A stretch of 26,095 nucleotides of DNA from positions 1-26,095 of the forward strand of contig CAJMOW010000009.1 in assembly GCA_905215145.1 (NCBI GenBank), given 5' to 3'. The DNA is from an uncultured bacterium (GTDB lineage: Bacteria; Bacillota_I; Bacilli_A; RF39; UBA660). A model generated the notes under the pieces. The model searched no databases, was not told where the DNA came from, and was given only the letters and a program-made list of their open reading frames with translations. The translations under genes and the position numbers were made by a program. This document shows positions 23,276 to 26,095 of this stretch, in pieces; the stretch's first letter is position 1; each line of letters starts with the position of its first letter.

Positions 23276-24452
23276 TCTGGTATTCCTTTAATTTTTTTAT
23301 TATGTATTTAATATGTTTACTTTTTAAAGAGGCTGACAAATTAAACCAAGCAACCCTTTGAAATAAATTTTTTGTTTTGGAACATTTAGTTTTTTTGTAG
23401 TTAGTAATATTGTAAGGAAAGTTTGATATATGCCAAGACTGTTGTTTTTCGAATGTATCAAAATCCATTATCAAATGACTACAATAAACATCAAAGCCTA
23501 TGCCATTAATATTCATAAATTCTATAAATTTTTTACATTCTTTTTCTGTTTTGAATTCTATTGCAATACTTGAATACACAGGAACTGCTTTTGAAACATT
23601 TTGTCTCAATTTATAAAAAGAATTATCTATGTTATTTACTATATTGAAGTAAGTTTTTCTTTGCTTGTTTAAAATTTTATTTATCTTTTCTAATTGTGCT
23701 AATGCTACAGCACTTTGTAATTCAGTCAACTTAAAATTTTCACCATAAATTGTTTTTCCATTTTGCCAAGTTGGATAATCACATCCAACTCTATATCCAC
23801 CATTATCATGATACATTTTCGCCATTTGATATATTTTTTTATTGTTAGTAGCTAAAAAACCACCCTCACCACAAGTTATCGTTTTTCCAGCTTGTAAACT
23901 AAAAGCACTGCAATCTCCAAAAGTTCCGATTTTTTTACCATTTATGCTTGAACCAAAAGCTTGAGCTGCATCTTCTATAACTATTAAATTATGCTTCTTT
24001 GCTATTTTATTGATTTTTAGCATATCACATGGTTGACCTTGTATATGAATTGCTAAAATAGCTTTTGTGTTAGGTCCTATATTTTCTTCTATTTTATTTG
24101 GATCTATATTCATGGTTTCATCTATATCAACAAATTTAGGAACAGCACCACACGCTAAGACGCTATTGGCTGATGCAATAAATGTAAATGGTGACATCAA
24201 TACTTCATCTCCAGGACCTATTCCATTCGCAATACATCCTAATTTTATAGCAGCACTTCCATTAGAACATGCTAAGACATATTTTACTCCTAAATATTCT
24301 GCCATTTCTTTTTCAAATCTATCAGTCATGTATAGTAAATTTGGTCCATGGTATCTAAATAAACTTTTACTTTTCAAAACTTTTTTTACTAATTTTAATT
24401 CCTCATTTCCTATATAATGAGTTCCTAAAAAAGGATCATTTGGTATTTTCAT
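23265..24452 (-). CDS. DegT/DnrJ/EryC1/StrS-family PLP aminotransferase
   Basis: Full-length (395 residues) fold-type I PLP aminotransferase. Landmarks: SNGSAAIKLG (63-72) binding the phosphate, SPFTFIASAN (87-96), PLP-stacking/ring residues in EDAAQAFGS (D161, Q164), and Schiff-base K190 in FSLQAGKTITCGEGG. The TFIASA and SLQ-x-x-K-x-x-T-x-GEGG wording is closer to scyllo-inosose/AHBA-type aminotransferases than to UDP-sugar 4-aminotransferases, a soft indication only. The enzyme would aminate a keto sugar or keto cyclitol with Gln or Glu. Its ATG overlaps the TGA of the glycosyltransferase-like gene (ATGA) with GGTGG upstream, and its 3' end overlaps the next gene by 11 nt. Confidence 0.9.
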   Translation of the reverse strand: MKIPNDPFLGTHYIGNEELKLVKKVLKSKSLFRYHGPNLLYMTDRFEKEMAEYLGVKYVLACSNGSAAIKLGCIANGIGPGDEVLMSPFTFIASANSVLACGAVPKFVDIDETMNIDPNKIEENIGPNTKAILAIHIQGQPCDMLKINKIAKKHNLIVIEDAAQAFGSSINGKKIGTFGDCSAFSLQAGKTITCGEGGFLATNNKKIYQMAKMYHDNGGYRVGCDYPTWQNGKTIYGENFKLTELQSAVALAQLEKINKILNKQRKTYFNIVNNIDNSFYKLRQNVSKAVPVYSSIAIEFKTEKECKKFIEFMNINGIGFDVYCSHLIMDFDTFEKQQSWHISNFPYNITNYKKTKCSKTKNLFQRVAWFNLSASLKSKHIKYIIKKLKEYQNEF

Positions 24453-25585
24453 TCATCTTCACCACCTTTATTTTCTGTATAAATTGTCTTTGCAATATCT
24501 GATGATGCACTCTTTGAAAAATTATTAATATAATCTTTTCTAGTTTCAAAAAAGGCATCTTGCTTTTCAATTAAAAATTCTTTCACTACTTTACTCACTT
24601 TTTCTGTATAATCATTTTTTAAATATTCTTTTATATTTGATACAACTAAATTAACACCTGTTTCTTCATCTAAAAACTTAGGAATTTGTTTGTAAAATTC
24701 AAAATTATCCCAGTTTAGTGCTTTAAAGCCGAAGTTTTGTTTTTTATAATATTCTAGCTGTTGCAGTTGGCTATAATTTATAGCTGGTAAATACATTATA
24801 TTTTTATATTTTCCAACAGTTTCAATAAAATTTCCCAAACCAGATGCTAATATACAATGAGATGATCTTTCCATTTCTAATAAATAAGCCTCATGAGATA
24901 AAGTGCATTTTTTAATTTTGTTTGAAGATTTTTTCAATTTAATACTATTTATAACACCACTTCCACCACATATAATGATTGAGTCAAAAGAATTAACCAG
25001 TTCAGTTGATAATATTTCATTTAATAATTTATTATAGAAATCAACAATCAATGAATGTTCTAATAGAAATGATTCAGCACCACCGAGATTAATAATTATT
25101 TGATTTTTGGTTGAACATTTTTTTACTTCAATTTTTCTTACTGGTCCAACAAAAATTGGATTTAAAATTTTTTTGCCAATTTTGTTAAAATTTTCTTTTG
25201 ATGGTATTATTTCAGATATAAAATATTTTTTTACAGTTAATAATCCATCTGGTATTTTATCCCACATCCACATCAAATTATCTACATAATAAGTATTTTT
25301 TATGCCGTTTTTTAATGCAAATATTGCTCCATTTACATTTTCTGATGATAAAAATATATGATATTTTTCAAAGATACTCTTACTTTTTTCTAAACTCATA
25401 AAATCATAAGTATCACATAGATAATAATTTTCAAAGTATCCACTCATTTTTGCTTGTTCCATAGCTATACCAGAACCAATAAAATCCAATTTAACATCAT
25501 TATATTTTTTTAGTTCTTTCACTATATTTAAGCCTGTTGTAATCGGTCCATAACCGAAGCTTTCAGCTGAAACTAATATTTTCAT
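24449..25585 (-). CDS. GT-B-fold glycosyltransferase-like protein (MurG/GT28-like)
   Basis: Protein of 378 residues without membrane segments. The N-terminal MKILVSAESFGYGPITTGLNIVKEL (1-25, quoted in part) matches the Gly-rich first loop of GT-B enzymes; the second half has IINLGGAESF (165-173), IICGGSG (204-210) and CILASGLGNFIETVGKYKNIMYLPAINYSQLQQLEYY (244-280), the donor-binding pattern of GT28-type transferases ending with a Gln-containing loop. Sequence is otherwise diverged, so a sugar-nucleotide epimerase or hydrolase of the same fold is possible. Start is ATG 25585, preceded by AAGGA and forming ATGA with the stop of the radical SAM gene; a longer frame from 25615 lies inside that gene and is less likely. 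It probably attaches a sugar in the pathway. Confidence 0.6.
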   Translation of the reverse strand: MKILVSAESFGYGPITTGLNIVKELKKYNDVKLDFIGSGIAMEQAKMSGYFENYYLCDTYDFMSLEKSKSIFEKYHIFLSSENVNGAIFALKNGIKNTYYVDNLMWMWDKIPDGLLTVKKYFISEIIPSKENFNKIGKKILNPIFVGPVRKIEVKKCSTKNQIIINLGGAESFLLEHSLIVDFYNKLLNEILSTELVNSFDSIIICGGSGVINSIKLKKSSNKIKKCTLSHEAYLLEMERSSHCILASGLGNFIETVGKYKNIMYLPAINYSQLQQLEYYKKQNFGFKALNWDNFEFYKQIPKFLDEETGVNLVVSNIKEYLKNDYTEKVSKVVKEFLIEKQDAFFETRKDYINNFSKSASSDIAKTIYTENKGGEDE

Positions 25586-26095
25586 AATTCTTTTTCCTTT
25601 TCTTTTAATAAGCATCTATTAAATTGGCAATTTGCTTCGTCACATTTAGTTTTGCAATCTAATTCACTATTAATAAGTTTTTTTCTTAAGTTTTTTCTTT
25701 TTTCTCCATTCCAAATTTCTTTAAATGTTTGTACTTTTAAATCACCAATTTTATATATTTTTCTATCTCTATGAATACTACAATCACAAGGATAAACAAA
25801 ACCTGTCGGTGCATCTACAAATAAACAAAATGACGGATATAAGCATTTCAAATCAATATTGTTATATCTATCTCCTAGACTGCTTACTTTATTATTAAAA
25901 AAATCAATATTATCAGAAAGAAATTCTAATCCCAAAGAATTTGCTAAATTATTATAATAGTCCAATTTATTATTATATTTTTCAATTTGGTCCTCTGTAA
26001 AAAATAAGGCATCATAATCCTTTATAACAATTGGATTAATGTAATCAAAATCAAAAGTCTTTTTCATCATTATAAATTTTTCAAAATCATCTATA
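25582..26095 (-). CDS. C-terminal part of a radical SAM/SPASM-domain protein
   Basis: The frame stays open to the right edge with no stop (IDDFEKFIMMKK in the last bases), so the gene starts outside and the ATG at 26070 is internal. The visible 170 residues end with a SPASM-type region: counting from that internal Met, cysteines at 76, 82, 95, 97, 139, 143, 148 and 153, with the typical VDAPTGFVYPCDC and IGDLKVQTFKEIWNGEKR blocks. SPASM domains bind auxiliary 4Fe-4S clusters. The CxxxCxxC radical SAM core is not in the window, so membership is inferred from the SPASM part. Relatives modify peptides, or oxidise or rearrange sugars and cyclitols, as BtrN does with a related auxiliary-cluster domain. 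It is the first visible gene of the operon and is coupled by ATGA to the next. Confidence 0.75.
   Translation of the reverse strand, partial: IDDFEKFIMMKKTFDFDYINPIVIKDYDALFFTEDQIEKYNNKLDYYNNLANSLGLEFLSDNIDFFNNKVSSLGDRYNNIDLKCLYPSFCLFVDAPTGFVYPCDCSIHRDRKIYKIGDLKVQTFKEIWNGEKRKNLRKKLINSELDCKTKCDEANCQFNRCLLKEKEKEL

Noticed and set aside
24449..25585. Reading the GT-B-like protein as PseG, a sialic-acid-type pathway hydrolase
   Set aside because: The characteristic GxGHxxR motif of PseG is absent, and no other pseudaminic or legionaminic acid gene is visible.

Overview
The window is about 26 kb of very AT-rich DNA in which every supported gene lies on the minus strand. The low GC, strong Shine-Dalgarno sites (AGGAGG, AGGTGA), SpaA-type surface proteins, an ABC-F protein and an APH(3')-type kinase point to a low-GC Bacillota, plausibly a gut Bacilli or Clostridia relative. 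TGA acts as a normal stop at several overlapping gene junctions, so this is not a code-4 mollicute. The species cannot be named from the sequence.

Region 1 (about 1-11330, transcribed toward position 1) looks like the head of an operon from a conjugative or other mobile element. A good promoter (TTGACT, 17 bp, TAAAAT) is followed by an early intrinsic-terminator-like hairpin. Then come a sortase-type surface protein with an NlpC/P60-like domain and SpaA/Cna-B modules, a membrane-anchored protein with about eleven InlB B-like repeats and a SPOR-like C-terminus, a 43-residue hydrophobic lipoprotein-like ORF, two unknown proteins, a 1021-residue CHC2/TOPRIM primase, and the start of another gene cut by the window edge. 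No relaxase, VirB4, coupling protein or integrase is visible, so the mobile-element reading is an inference.

Region 2 (11355-17068) holds single-gene units with their own promoters and terminators: a pair of paralogous 7TM hybrid histidine kinases, one intact (13289-15127) and one that has lost the phospho-acceptor histidine and ATP-binding boxes (11355-13205), and an adenylate-forming (AMP-binding) ligase. The best ligase promoter candidate has a perfect palindrome filling its spacer.

Region 3 (17210-19662) is a two-gene unit with its own extended -10 promoter, encoding an ABC-F ribosomal-protection-type ATPase and an APH(3')-like phosphotransferase, both normally linked to resistance to ribosome-targeting antibiotics.

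Region 4 (19758-26095) is a tightly coupled seven-gene operon entering from the right edge: radical SAM/SPASM protein (C-terminal part), GT-B-like glycosyltransferase, DegT-family aminotransferase, two GNAT/FemAB-superfamily acyltransferases, a SAM methyltransferase and a second, shorter DegT-family aminotransferase. Successive genes overlap by 4-11 nt or are 4-11 nt apart. This set suits making and decorating an aminosugar or aminocyclitol-like small molecule, or a surface glycan. Its closeness to the ABC-F/APH pair makes a previously undescribed ribosome-targeting metabolite locus with self-resistance the most interesting hypothesis here, but it is unproven. No gap between genes exceeds 300 bases.
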